From Chrysaora quinquecirrha (lineage: Eukaryota; Cnidaria; Scyphozoa; Semaeostomeae; Pelagiidae), in contig JACTAT010000352.1 in NCBI GenBank assembly GCA_014526335.1, positions 396,441-460,440 of the forward strand: 64,000 bases of DNA. Direction: 5' to 3'. Positions 1-10,444 of this stretch are shown in pieces. The notes beneath the pieces are model-generated. The model ran no database searches. It saw only the letters and a list, made by a program, of their open reading frames with translations, and was not told the origin of the DNA. Every line of letters begins with the position of its first letter. The stretch's first letter is position 1. Position numbers and translations under genes: made by a program.

Positions 1-420
1 CAGTAACAAGTCTGAGGAACATGACCAAGGAATGGGATAGAAAATCTGAACAATATCAAGACTGACGAACAGGACCAAGGAACGGGACAGAAGACCATCA
101 ATTATTTCAGGACTATTGACGGAACAGACCATAGACAAAGAGAACTGCTGTACACTAACTAATTTGAAACTAGGAACATCATTGCGGACTAAGGACCTTG
201 GACTAAAACAGAGGAACAGAACTGTGATTGGCACTAGGAAAAGGGACCCTGGACTATGACCAAGGAAAAATACTCAATATTAGAAACTAGGAGCTAAGTC
301 GAGAAGCTAAGTTTGTTCAAGCGCAGGTTCTTAAGGCAGAGGTCCTTGAGGCAGAGGTCCTTGAGGCGGTGGTTCTACGAGGCGGTGGTTCTATGAGGCG
401 GTGGTCAGAGACGGGCATGA
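1..420. repeat. Macrosatellite unit, 3' part (copy 1)
   Basis: The end of a 51-bp array (about 1-120) runs into a spacer of about 200 bp that recurs nearly unchanged at 2220-2430 and 4670-4830, followed by a decayed 15-bp minisatellite (unit close to GAGGTCCTTGAGGCG) at about 325-410. The order array, spacer, minisatellite is the same in all three copies, so this is one macrosatellite cut by the window edge. Confidence 0.85.
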
Positions 421-839
421 GCTAGTCTCTCTATACTAAAATGGTAATTTCCATGGAAACCGATTTTGTAACCATCGCCCGCCGACGTTGTAAGTGGTAC
501 GCCTTTCCGACTTGCATCCTGCCCTGCCGACCGTGGGGTAGGCGTGTCATCACCCTTTCGTTTTTTGCTAACTTCTCTCGCTTCTGGGGTAATTGGGGCT
601 AACCCCTCTTTGAAGTGCGTCATTGGTGCCTGTTTGAACAATGGCCCGATTGTTTTTCTAAAGGGATTATCGAAATCTGAAAGCCGTGAAAATAGCTCTG
701 TTGGTAAAGGCTCCTGTTTCGTGATGCGGGTTGTGGGAGGCAGGAGATCGATTCCCCTCACGAGAGGATCAGAATTTTTTATTTCTGTGATTTTCCTGTT
801 GGAAATGCTTTCCGGAGGACCGGGAGACTTCTCGATCAC
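405..839 (-). CDS. Unrecognised open frame, possible exon
   Basis: A 144-codon minus-strand frame without an ATG start. It follows a good splice-acceptor-like ttttag at its upstream edge, so it could be an internal or terminal exon. The product is rich in Pro, Lys, Arg and Ser with a basic KKRK stretch and no hydrophobic segment, like a disordered or nucleic-acid-binding region. I recognise no domain. It lies in the spacer-like part of the macrosatellite unit; the corresponding part of the next unit (about 2580-2760) lacks the frame, which argues against function. It may be a transposon remnant. Confidence 0.2.
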   Translation of the reverse strand: MIEKSPGPPESISNRKITEIKNSDPLVRGIDLLPPTTRITKQEPLPTELFSRLSDFDNPFRKTIGPLFKQAPMTHFKEGLAPITPEAREVSKKRKGDDTPTPRSAGQDASRKGVPLTTSAGDGYKIGFHGNYHFSIERLAHARL

Positions 840-1385
840 TAAAACTTGCTTCGGAATAATTTTAAAATTCGTTTGGTATTAATATTATTCAATCAAAGTT
901 CCTCAAACAAAGTCCATGTTTACGTGAATATTCAGTCAACGGGTTTGAATCCCGTTGTCACAAATGCTTTCAACCCTTTCAATGGAAACAAAATGCTATT
1001 ACCGCATTTCAAAAGCTTATTCAGAAGTGCATTTCATTAAAGAAAACAAACAAAATACTTTTTAAAAGGGTTTTTGAAGAGTGCATTTGAAAGCGCTTTC
1101 AATCACGAAGTTGAAGCTGCCTTGATAGCAGTATCTGACTATACAGGACTGAGCAAGATAAACTACAGCAAGACCAAGAAAGAGGATCCTGCAGTAAACC
1201 CGAGTTCTCCACGATCAGACGGAGAATGCGCTCAATTTATTATATTGCTACATTTTCCACCATGATCTTTGGGGGATCCTTTCAACGGGAAGAAAACAAG
1301 CCAAGGACAGCTAGAAAGGTAACATTTTCTTCGCAACATAAAAACTTGACCAACGAACTTGGCTAAGGAAAACGATGTGGAACAG
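420..1385. repeat. Macrosatellite unit, inter-array segment (copy 1)
   Basis: Sequence between the 15-bp minisatellite and the next 51-bp array. The stretch 895-1085 matches 2960-3130 with many substitutions (both contain a TTTCAAAAGCTTATT core), and 545-610 resembles 2700-2760. I see no gene here apart from the doubtful minus-strand frame at its start. Confidence 0.6.
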
Positions 1386-2215
1386 AACTGCAGAGAATGA
1401 ATAATAACAGAACTGACTGAGGAACAGGACCACAGTATGGGACTGAAGGCCACGAATAATTTCAGGACTGAGGAACAGGACTTGGAATGGGACCGAAGAC
1501 CATGAGTAATTTTAGGACGGACAGGACTAAAGAATGGAACAGAAGACCATGAATAATTTCAGGACTGAGAAACAGGAATAAGGAATGCGTCTGAAGACCA
1601 TGAGACATTTCAGGACTGAGGAACAGGACTTAAGAATGTGACTGAAGACCATGAGTAATTTCAGGACTGAGGAACAGGGCTAAGGAATGGGACTGAAGAC
1701 CATGAGTAATTTCAGGACTGAGGAACAGGAATTAGGAACAGGACTGAAGGCCATGAGTAATTACAGGACTGAGGAACAGGACTAAGGAATGGAACTGAAG
1801 ACCATGAATAATTTCAGGACTGAGAAACAGGAATTAGGAACAGGACTGAAGAATGTGAGTAATTTCAGGACTGAGGAACAGGATTAAGGAATGAGTCTGA
1901 AAACTGTGAGTCATTTCAGGACTGAGGAACAGGACTAAGGAATGGGACTGAAGACCATGGGTAATTTCAGGACTGAGGAACAGGACTAAGGAATGGGACT
2001 GGAGACCATGGGTAATTTCATGACTGAGGAAGAGGACTGAGGAGCGGAACTGGAGACCATGAGTTACTTGAGCAATTTCAGGACTAAGAAACAGGATAAA
2101 GGAATAGGGACTGAAATGGGACACCCCATGAATAATTTCGGGATTAAGGAACATGAACAGTAACAAGACTGAGGAACAGGACCAAGGAATGGGACTGAAA
2201 ATCAACAATGATTAT
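1385..2215. repeat. 51-bp tandem array 1
   Basis: About 16 copies of a 51-bp monomer containing GACTGAGGAACAGGACTAAG and GACTGAAGACCATGAGTAA. GACT recurs about every 13-17 bases inside the monomer, suggesting growth from a shorter ancestor. 51 is a multiple of three, so a minus-strand frame (1834-2208) repeats a 17-residue Pro/Leu/Ser-rich pattern; I treat it as non-coding. Confidence 0.9.
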
Positions 2216-2219
2216 GAAC

Positions 2220-2560
2220 AGGATTAAGGAACGACAGACCATATATTTCAGGAAAGGCAAGACCATAGACAAAGAGAACTGTACACTGACTAATTTGAAA
2301 CTTAGGAACATCATTGCGGACTAAGGACCTTGGACTAAAACAGAGGAACAGAACTGTGATTGGCACTAGGAAAAGGGACCCTGGACTATGACCAAGGACA
2401 AATACTAAAGATTAGAAACTAGGAGCTAAGTGAAGAGGCAGAGGTTGTTGAGGCGGAGGTCCTTGAGGCGGAGGTCTTTGAGGCAGAGGTTCTTGAGGCG
2501 GAGGTCCTTGAGGCGGTGGTTCTTGAGGTGGAGTCCTTGTGAGGCGGTGCACTTAGACGG
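2220..2560. repeat. Macrosatellite spacer and 15-bp minisatellite (copy 2)
   Basis: The same spacer as at 120-320 followed by about eight units of a GAGGTCCTTGAGGCG-like 15-mer at about 2435-2545, then the shared GACGGGCA...GCTAGTC boundary also seen at 410 and 4999. Confidence 0.85.
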
Positions 2561-3130
2561 GCAAGGGCTAGTCTTATATACTAATTTCGTAGTAGTCATG
2601 GCGATATTTTTGTCCGAGTATCAACTTTTTTGCCGTTTACGTTACGCTTCTGAAACCTGCACCCTTCTCTGCAACCCGTTCTGAAGTTAAGCCATCGCTT
2701 GCCAAATCTTTACTAACTGCTACCGTTCCTGGGGTAAACGGGGAAAACCACCCCTCTTTTGTCACAAGGCATTGTCTTGCCCAATTATATTCTTTTGTCT
2801 GCACCCCAGACGTAGATTACTGGTTACTGTATGTTAAATTCTTATTACTTCATGACTATGACTAGAAGTAACGAAGCTGACTAAATATATCTACTAAACT
2901 TTATATATGCCTGGATTATTTACTGGGAAATAACAACTTTTCTAGATCTAAAACGATTTTAGGTTGATGTTTACAGGGAAGTTCAGTCAACCGGCTTGAA
3001 TCGCATTGTGTCACTGCTTTTACCCTTTTCAATTCAAACAAAATGCCATTACCTGATTTCAAAAGCTTATTGAGAATTGCGTTTCATTCAAAGCAAAAAC
3101 AAAAACCCTTTTGAAAACATTTGTGAAGTG
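2560..3130. repeat. Macrosatellite unit, inter-array segment (copy 2)
   Basis: Counterpart of 420-1075 with heavy divergence. No coding region, RNA gene or clear transposon terminus is visible. Confidence 0.55.
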
Positions 3131-3134
3131 TGCA

Positions 3135-4680
3135 TTACTGAGAACCATGAGTAATTTCAGGACTGTGGAACAGGACTAAGGAACGGGACTGAAGACCATG
3201 GGTAATTTCAGGACTGAGGAACAGGACTAAGGAACGGGACTGAAGACCATGGGTAAGGAACAGGACTGAAGACCATGGGTAATTTCAGGACTGAGAAGCA
3301 GGACTAAGGAACAGGACTGAAGACCATGAGTAATTTCAGGACTGTGGAACAGGACTAAAGAACGGGCTGAAGACCATAGGTAATTTCAGGACTGAGGAGC
3401 AGGACTAAGGAACAGGACTGAAGACCATGGGTAATTTCAGGACTGAGGAGCAGGACTAAGGAACAGGACTGAGACCATGGGTAATTTCAGGACTGTGGAA
3501 CAGGACTAAGGAACGGGACTGAAGACCATGGGTAATTTCAGGACTGAGGAGCAGGACTAAGGAACAGGACTGAAGACCATGGGTAATTTCAGGACTGAGG
3601 AGCAGGACTAAGGAACAGGACTGAGACCATGGGTAATTTCAGGACTGTGGAACAGGACTAAGGAACGGGACTGAAGACCATGGGTAATTTCAGGACTGAG
3701 GAGCAGGACTAAGGAACAGGACTGAAGACCATGGGTAATTTCAGGACTGAGGAGCAGGACTAAGGAACAGGACTGAGACCATGGGTAATTTCAGGACTGT
3801 GGAACAGGACTAAGGAACGGGACTGAAGACCATGGGTAATTTCAGGACTGAGGAGCAGGACTAAGGAACAGGACTGAGGACCCTGAGTAATTTCAGGACT
3901 GTGGAACAGGACAAAGGAACAGGACTGAAGACCATGGGTAATTTCAGGACTGAGGAACAGGACTAAGGAACGGGACTGAAGACCATGGGTAATTTCAGGA
4001 CTGAGGAGCAGGACTAAGGAACGGGACTGAAGGTCATTGGTAATTTCAGGACTGAGGAAAAGGACTATGGAACGGGACTGAAGACCATGGGTAGTTTCAG
4101 GACTGAGGAGCAGGACTAAGAAACGGGACTGAAGGTCATTGGTAATTTCAGGACTGAGGAAGAGGACTAAGGAACGGGACTGGGGTAATTTCAGGAGTAA
4201 GGAATAGGACTAAGGAACGGGACTGAAGACCATGGGTAATTTCAGGACTGACGAAGAGGACTAAGGAACGGGACTGAAGACCATGAGTAATTTCAGGACT
4301 GAGGAACAGGACTAAGGAAATTGGACTAAGACCATGAGTAATTTTAGGACTGCGGAACTGGACTGAGGAATGGGACTGAAGACTATTAAGAACATGAAAA
4401 GAAACAAGACTGAGGAATAGGACCAAGGAACACGACTCAAGACCATGAATAATTTCAGGACTAAGAAACATGAACAATAACAAGACTGAGGAACAGGATG
4501 AAGGAACAGGACTGAATACCATGAATAATTTTGGACTTAGGAGCATGAAGGATAACAAGGCTGATGTGCAGGACCAAGGAACAGCACTGAACATCTGAAC
4601 AATAACAAGACTTACGAACAGGACCAAGGAATTGGACGGAAAACCATCAATTATATCAGGACTATTTAAGGAACAGACGA
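3135..4680. repeat. 51-bp tandem array 2 with 152-bp higher-order repeat
   Basis: About 30 monomers of the same 51-bp family. Between about 3340 and 3850 three monomer types alternate (a GACTGTGGAACAGG type, a GACTGAGGAGCAGG type and a shortened one ending CTGAGACCATGGG) with a 152-bp period: the GACTGTGG marker lies at 3491, 3643 and 3795. This is a true higher-order repeat. Monomers at the right end (4380-4680) are degenerate. Confidence 0.9.
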
Positions 4681-5015
4681 TAGACAAAGACAACTACTGT
4701 ACACTGACTAATCCGAAACTTAGGAACATCATTGTGGACTAAGGACCTTGGACTAAAACAGAGGAACAGAACTGACTGGGACTGGCATTAGGAAAAGGGA
4801 CCCTCGACTAGGACCAACTTGGAGCTAAGTGGAGAGGCAGAGGTTGTTGAGGCAGAGGTCCTCGAGGCAGAGGTTGTTGAGGCAGAGGTCCTTGAGGCAG
4901 AGGTCCTTGAGGCGGAGGTCCTTGAGGCGGAGGTCCTTGAGGCGGAGGTCCTTGAGGCAGAGGTCCTTGAGGCGGAGGTCCTTGAGGCGGTGGTCAGGGA
5001 CGGGCATGAGCTAGT
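4680..5015. repeat. Macrosatellite spacer and 15-bp minisatellite (copy 3)
   Basis: Third copy of the spacer, then about eleven 15-bp units (GAGGTCCTTGAGGCG type) at about 4833-4992. The array is open in several frames on both strands simply because 15 is a multiple of three. Confidence 0.9.
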
Positions 5016-5019
5016 TGTC

Positions 5020-5165
5020 ATATAAAATTTGATGGAATTCAGGCCCCTATCAATTCGTGTCAAGCATCATTTCTACATCAACATATCTTTATCAAGATAA
5101 AAGTTACATTGTTCATTAAATTTGAGATTGAAAAGAACCTTTACCGTGTTTCCTGTAAGCCATGA
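5020..5165. repeat. Dispersed repeat, matches 27120-27260
   Basis: Contains TTTATCAAGATAAAAGT, TTGTTCATTAAATT and CCTTTACCGTGTTTCC in the same order as near-identical strings at 27170-27245. Family unknown. From 5165 to 5530 I see nothing recognisable. Confidence 0.6.
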
Positions 5166-5532
5166 CATCGTGATGCAGGTTATTTCAAGGAAAGTTCGGC
5201 ACGAAGACAACGTCAACGTCGTTTGTGCGTGGCGTTCGTGCAGTTAAACGAGATAAGCATGCAATCAAATGTTGTGCTTTGTTCAAGAGAAATGTAGCAC
5301 AGTCGGGCTACAGTACTCTTTGCTTGAAAATTCAAGAAGGGGCTTCGGGCAGAGCTTTAAACAAGAGCAGAGCTCGAGATATTATAATAACTGGAAGTAA
5401 AATATAAAACCTGACTATATAAAACCTGTATACATTTAAATTGCATGTTGTTTACATCTCCCAAGCAAAAATCATACTACATGCCTAAAACCTAGAGATA
5501 AGAATAAATCAAGCATAACAAGTCCCACGTTG

Positions 5533-5661
5533 GAGCTGTGGCGTTGTGGCCTTCCAGCTGCCAGAAGGTCAGTGAGGTCGGGCAGGGTTCGAGCCTAGCT
5601 TACCCCGGGTACCAGAGCCTCAAGATTGGAACCGCAGAACAAAATAAAAAAAAATAATAAG
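5533..5661 (+). mobile_element. tRNA-derived SINE
   Basis: A B-box GGTTCGAGCC at 5586-5595 follows a GTGGCGTTGTGGCCTTCCAGCTG head, and the element ends in an A-rich tail at about 5638-5660. The head closely resembles the minus-strand SINE at 49585-49668 and its duplicate at 53150-53233, so all belong to one family. The acceptor arms do not pair, so it is not a tRNA gene. Confidence 0.7.
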
Positions 5662-5680
5662 TTGGGCAAAATACGAGGCT

Positions 5681-6762
5681 CTGGTTCCATCCAAACAGAG
5701 TCTCGTTCTGATTATGAAAGGCGCGATTCCATGTAATCATTAATCACCACATATCGACTGGAACGACAACTCTATTGTTCTGATGTCTGCACGTATGGAT
5801 TTTCAGAAAAACAAGGCCTCTGTGCGTAAAATATGCATTCACATATTGCTCGATTTTGTGCACGAAAATTGGTTTAACCTAGTGGTTTTTGGGAGGAAAA
5901 ATGAAAGAAATAGCTGCTGCAACTGAACATGGAGTTATAATTTCATAATTCATTTTTGAAACGAAGAACGGCTGTGTTGAACCTGCTGTAAACAAAGCTT
6001 AGGCCACCCAATTACTGATTTCAAAAAGCTCTAGAGTTAGAAGAACTTTATCATATAATATATTTTAACGAGGTTAAAGTTTCATGGAATAACAGAAATA
6101 AAGAAATTATGAAAGAGCATCTGGATCGAGTAAATTAAGAATAAACTTCTGTACATATATGAAGTATAAGAGAAGGCTTCGTTCAGGTCGTTTCAGGTGA
6201 CGATAAAATCCAAGCGTTATATTATTCAATATCAATGCGTTATATTTAAAGATATTTAGTATCATAACCATAACTATGTAAATTTGTTTCTTAAAATGTA
6301 TAATTCGTACTTTTCTAGTGGTTTTCATCTCAGATCTAGTAGCTGGACTTGATATTTTGAAGGCGGCCTACCAGTCAATGCCGCGATTTGGAAAGGCGGC
6401 GATTTTCCATGTCCAGTTGGGAGAATGGCAAAAGTATCTTTTGATAGGCAGAGAATCGATCTTAAAATCTCGAACTGCTGAGTTTATAACTCGTGTATAT
6501 GTGGGAAATGTTTCTGTAATACTTTTCCAGCAGCACCCTTTAACGCTTCCTCCATTTTTCTTTTCCCAACAAACTGGCATTGGAACTTCCTCCAACGATC
6601 AATTCAAGCATCAACCGTTGTGTTTCGCTTGAATCACTTGGGCGGCTGATTCGTATGTTTGATGGTCTAAGCCAATGAAAAACCACGTTCCATTTCGGGA
6701 ACCTGCGCTTCTGATTGGTTAATTTTCATAATCAGAACGAGACTCTGTTTGGATGGAACCAG
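5681..6762. mobile_element. DNA transposon-like element with 39-bp perfect inverted ends
   Basis: The 39 bases at 5681-5719 are the exact reverse complement of 6724-6762 (key core CATCCAAACAGAGTCTCG), and partial similarity continues a few bases outward. The interior holds a 104-codon plus-strand frame (6318-6632) of unknown meaning and no transposase I can recognise. It is most likely a non-autonomous element; no target duplication is evident. Confidence 0.75.
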
Positions 6763-6862
6763 CAGAGTCCAGAAAAGTGTTCAACCTTCCTCCAGACAAA
6801 AATACCCTGAGATCAAACTTCTTTTAGTTAAAGTTAACTTTTTTGGTGTTTGCTGAATATTT

Positions 6863-6998
6863 AGGCCTTGGGCGATATAAAATCAGGCTTAGGCTGATGT
6901 CAATTACTATGCACGCGCCATATTTTTTTCGTAGGTATTTTAGGAGGGCCCCAAGCAACTTTGCGCCCAGGGCCCCAAAAAACGTAAATGCGGCCCTG
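6863..6998 (-). mobile_element. hAT-like transposon terminus
   Basis: Read on the minus strand, the sequence begins CAGGGCCGCATTTACG and continues through GGGGCCCTGGGCGCAA, the style of hAT (Tip100-like) termini. Only one end is visible. The family assignment is from memory of terminal motifs. Confidence 0.45.
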
Positions 6999-7004
6999 AA
7001 GTGG

Positions 7005-7835
7005 CTGTAATAAAGGTGTGTTAGAAGTCATGAGTAGTGATCTTTAATTCCCGTTTAAACGAGAATATTTCCAAGAATTTTTTTATCAAAACCATGAAAT
7101 CTTAGCAATGGGTGTACGCGTACGGGTCTGTAGGACTGCAAAGTGAATGAATGCCGGAATGAAAAATTTCCCTCGCTCGAATCATGAGGTAAGAAAATCT
7201 CACGATCGATCGTGCGATAATCATTATAGCTACATTAAAAAATTTTAATGGAAGATAGGCTTGAAAAGCTGCAGGACTATGCTGCAGTTGATTGAATTGG
7301 CTCCTGAGAGCGATTCACAAAAGATCCATCTGCCATTCCGAAAATCGATAGCTAACAAAGCGCATTGTACACGTTTTTCGCCCCAAGAGGACAGACAAAT
7401 TTACAACGGAGGGATGATTTTTTGAAGAAAATTGAGGATTTTGAGGGCCTTTCTGCCCCTTAATAAGGGAAAATGGCATTTTTTGGCTAGTTATTGGTGT
7501 TTGGCTGGTTTTGGCTGGTTTTTGGTCGTTTTGGGTGGTTCCGCGTTTTAGTAAGTACGCAGATGAAGATGTGCGCTATTTGGAAATTGGTCATTTCAAG
7601 TGAAATACACTTAAGGGTAAAAGCCCACGGAGCATTAAGAGCCGGGACAAACAAGACTTTGCAGCAAAAATTCCCCAAATATTAGCGCTTTTGTTTGGCT
7701 TTTTCATCTTATCACACAAGTACAAATTTACATAGGAACAATGTAGCTAAGATTAGGCCTACTGAAAAATCATGAAAATAAGAAGACTACAGAAAATAAG
7801 AGTAGCAAATATTGTTTGTTCAATCATTATATGTG
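7005..7835. other. Intergenic, nothing recognised
   Basis: Unique AT-rich DNA with a short TGG-rich stretch (7495-7545, repeats of GGCTGGTTTT). I see no gene or transposon terminus. Confidence 0.5.
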
Positions 7836-7838
7836 TAT

Positions 7839-8249
7839 TCATTGTTTCTTCATTAAAAGTACCTTTTTTTCATTGCTGACCTTTTCAAACTTGAAAGTGA
7901 TGATTTCATTCTCATGAGGAATATACGAGTTCACTCCTTCATCTTCTTCTTTGCCATTGACATAAAACATCCAAAACATGTTTTCATCTGGTATTTGTTC
8001 AATGCCATTAATGCATGTTATAAAAGATCCAAACTTGCCTTTCTTGCGTTTGAATTTGTAAGCTGTATCATCCTCTGATGCAGCAGTTAAGACTTCGAGT
8101 GCATTTGCCATCGAATTCACATCGACTTTTCGTCGACGAGGATTCGGTTTTTTGATTGAGTTCATGTTCAGCTCTACAAAAACAGCTTTCGTTGAGGAAA
8201 AATAAGTCCGTTCCTGACTAGTGGTCATGTTGCCCATTTTGCTTGCAAG
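7839..8249 (-). CDS. DUF4430-like domain protein, last exon (copy 1, intact)
   Basis: The best-preserved of five related minus-strand copies. The open frame extends upstream to 8384, but a strong acceptor (GCGTTTCAG) sits at 8250/8251, and copy 5 has an acceptor at the same place in the same phase, so I take 8249 as the exon start. The product starts with a Ser/Thr-rich stretch, then a basic NPRRRKVDV motif, a helix with ALEVLTAASEDDTAYKF, and the C-terminal signature FWMFYVNGKEEDEGV followed by a strand ending FEKV. That W-x-x-Y-V-N-G pattern is typical of DUF4430, the small fold shared with the C-terminal domain of transcobalamin/intrinsic factor. Upstream in the same frame is a hydrophobic segment (LIYILLACLAFQLA) that could be a signal sequence if the exon is not spliced. 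Cobalamin binding is not shown. Confidence 0.65.
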   Translation of the reverse strand, partial: LASKMGNMTTSQERTYFSSTKAVFVELNMNSIKKPNPRRRKVDVNSMANALEVLTAASEDDTAYKFKRKKGKFGSFITCINGIEQIPDENMFWMFYVNGKEEDEGVNSYIPHENEIITFKFEKVSNEKKVLLMKKQ

Positions 8250-8254
8250 CTGAA

Positions 8255-8440
8255 ACGCAAGACAAGCTAGTAAAATATAAATGAGTCCTGAGGCACGATC
8301 GGCCAAGAAATGATAAGACAACCGGTTTCCTTTCAACTCCTGTGAGTCCGAATTGCTGGTGCACAGCTGAGTCAACTCAGACAAGCATCGATCTCCCTTT
8401 TTCGGTTGCCAGGCTGGTTTCGAAAATCTTCACTTGCGTC
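8255..8440 (-). other. 5' region of DUF4430 copy 1, duplicated at copy 5
   Basis: The segment around 8370-8430 (core GAGTCAACTCAGACAA) and TTTTACTAGCTTGTCTTG just upstream of the exon recur at 41450-41520 and 41297-41315 next to copy 5. The duplication that made the family therefore included upstream DNA, which may hold the 5' exon or promoter. Confidence 0.5.
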
Positions 8441-8832
8441 ATACCACTATGGTCATACAGTTGTATAACGAGATCATCAAAGGTTGAAATTCAGCTTCAA
8501 AGGACGTCTCACAGCAGCTTTATTTTGTGGTCATGCAAGAATTTTAACAATTGTTGTGGTAAATCTAAAACGCAGCTCAACAAGGAAAGAATATTTATAT
8601 GTAAATGCATTTTTTATGTCCGAAGGACATATTAAGAGGGTGTCGTGGAACGCATGTACGCATAGGTAGGCAGGCATATAGACGCTTTTTCGTGCCAAAC
8701 CGCGTAACAAAAGATAAACCACAAATGATAGGAATTAAACTTTGAAATCGCCGTTAAGTGTTGTTGTTAGTGGGCATAATTAGCAAAATGCAATTGCTTG
8801 CCAAAAACATCAATTAATATCAACTGTTATTG

Positions 8833-8890
8833 TAGCGCAGTGGAATAATGCGCTTGTTTCTTGTGCTAAGGGTTGCGAGCTCGATACAGG
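8833..8890 (+). repeat. tRNA-like SINE remnant
   Basis: A good A-box (TAGCGCAGTGG at 8833-8843) is followed about 30 bases later by a degraded B-box (GGTTGCGAGCTCGAT). There is no cloverleaf. The rest of 8440-9495 shows no gene or repeat I can identify. Confidence 0.35.
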
Positions 8891-9496
8891 AAACTAAAAT
8901 TTGACACCAAGATTTTCTCGCAAAAAGCCGGCTCGGTCGGTCTTCAAAAAAGTTTGACTACAATATTGCAAAATGTTGCTCAAATCTAGTTTGATTTTAT
9001 TTTTATTTTAAATATTTTCATACAATTTTGATTGGGTTGTTATTCTCAGAGGTTTCTAGAAGTCCTATTACATGTAAGATACTTTCGTGTGAAAAGAAGA
9101 GGAGATTGTGGCGCAGTAGAAATTGTTGCCAAGTTAGACAGAAGAAATTTTTCAAAACAGTTTGCGGCTTCAAAAATCATCTGAAAATAAATGGTTCAAA
9201 GTTGGCAATCAATTCTTCAAAGTGCTATTAATTATCGAATATAGTCATCTGCATAGTATGCGAATTCTTATGATAGCTTTTGGAGATTCTAGAATTAAAT
9301 TCATCATTTGTGGCGAAGATTACAGGTTTCGGTGCACTGAAGGGAGTTATTTGTTACACAGTTTAACCTATGAGCTCAAATTTATTAGTTATACGTTATA
9401 CGTTATATTATATTATACGTTACTAGAGGTTTTCTATTTTCGATTCAAAGTTTTGGGATTCTTCCAGGAAATATTCATCTGATCACATTGTCAACA

Positions 9497-9706
9497 ATCG
9501 CATCATCATCGTAATGGATCATTATCATCATCACCATCATCATCACAATCACCAATCATTGTCTTCAACATGATGAAGACGGTGATCATCATTTTCGTCT
9601 TCAACGTGATCATCATCATCGTTGTCGTCGTCGTCGAGCATCATAATCATCATCATCATGATCGTCTCTAGCATGATCATTATGGTCATTATCATCCTCT
9701 TCAAAG

Positions 9707-9770
<64 letters not shown>

Positions 9771-9890
9771 AATCATCATCATCATCATCATCATCACCAA
9801 CATAATCATCATTCTCATCATCGTTGTCTTCTTCTTCGTCATCTTCGTCATTATTAACATTATCTTCATCATTATTATCATAATCATCAG
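9497..9890. repeat. (ATC)n microsatellite
   Basis: Almost pure CAT/ATC triplets, perfect at about 9706-9770, with interrupted flanks. All open frames here (poly-Met/Ile/Asp) are artefacts of the triplet repeat. Confidence 0.95.
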
Positions 9891-10193
9891 CGTCCTTCGG
9901 ACATTGCTACAGCGTTGCTATTTTTCTCTTTTATATCAGGACCCATACTGTTTTGCGAGTGTTTTGCCCACTGCACTTTTTCACGTTGCTATTGTCTAGG
10001 GAGATTAAATAAGGAGAGCTGTAATTACTGAATCTCCTTGGTATTGTCTATGTCTGTGCACATTATGTTTATCCGTTGTACGCTTCATAATTGAGATGAT
10101 ACTTATTCGCACCTCTTGATTTCTTTGGTAATGCCTGTTGGGATTCATTTCCCACAGAAACACAGAATGTTTGTTCAATCATTGTATGTTTAT

Positions 10194-10439
10194 TCATTGT
10201 TTCTTCATTAAAAGTACCCTGTTTTCATTGCTGACCTTTTCAAACTTGAAAGTGATGATATCATTCTCCTTTGGAATATACGAGCTCACTCCTTCATCTT
10301 CTTCTTTGCCATTGACATAAAACATCCAAAACATGTTTTCATCTGGTATTTGTTCGATGCCATTAATACATGTAATAAAAGACCCAACTTGCCTTTCTTG
10401 TATTTGAACTTGTAAACTGTCTCATCCTGTGATGCAGCA
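10194..10439 (-). pseudogene. DUF4430-like exon fragment (copy 2)
   Basis: The 3' portion of the family exon, close to copy 1 at DNA level through the stop codon. One A is missing from an AAA run near 10387, putting the W-x-x-Y-V-N-G part in another frame. Similarity stops abruptly at about 10440, within the codons for the conserved AAS motif, and unrelated DNA continues, so the 5' half of the exon is absent. Confidence 0.75.
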
Positions 10440-10444
10440 AATAA

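Noticed and set aside
1834..2208. Minus-strand open frame with a 17-residue repeat in the 51-bp array
   Set aside because: 51 is a multiple of three, so any stop-free frame repeats; elsewhere in the array the 152-bp higher-order period destroys the frame. Not a gene.
4788..5063. Several overlapping repeat proteins in the 15-bp minisatellite (both strands)
   Set aside because: Triplet-compatible tandem repeat open in many frames at once; no start, splice or domain evidence.
9549..9999. Poly-Met/Asp and poly-Ile proteins
   Set aside because: Direct translations of the (ATC)n microsatellite.
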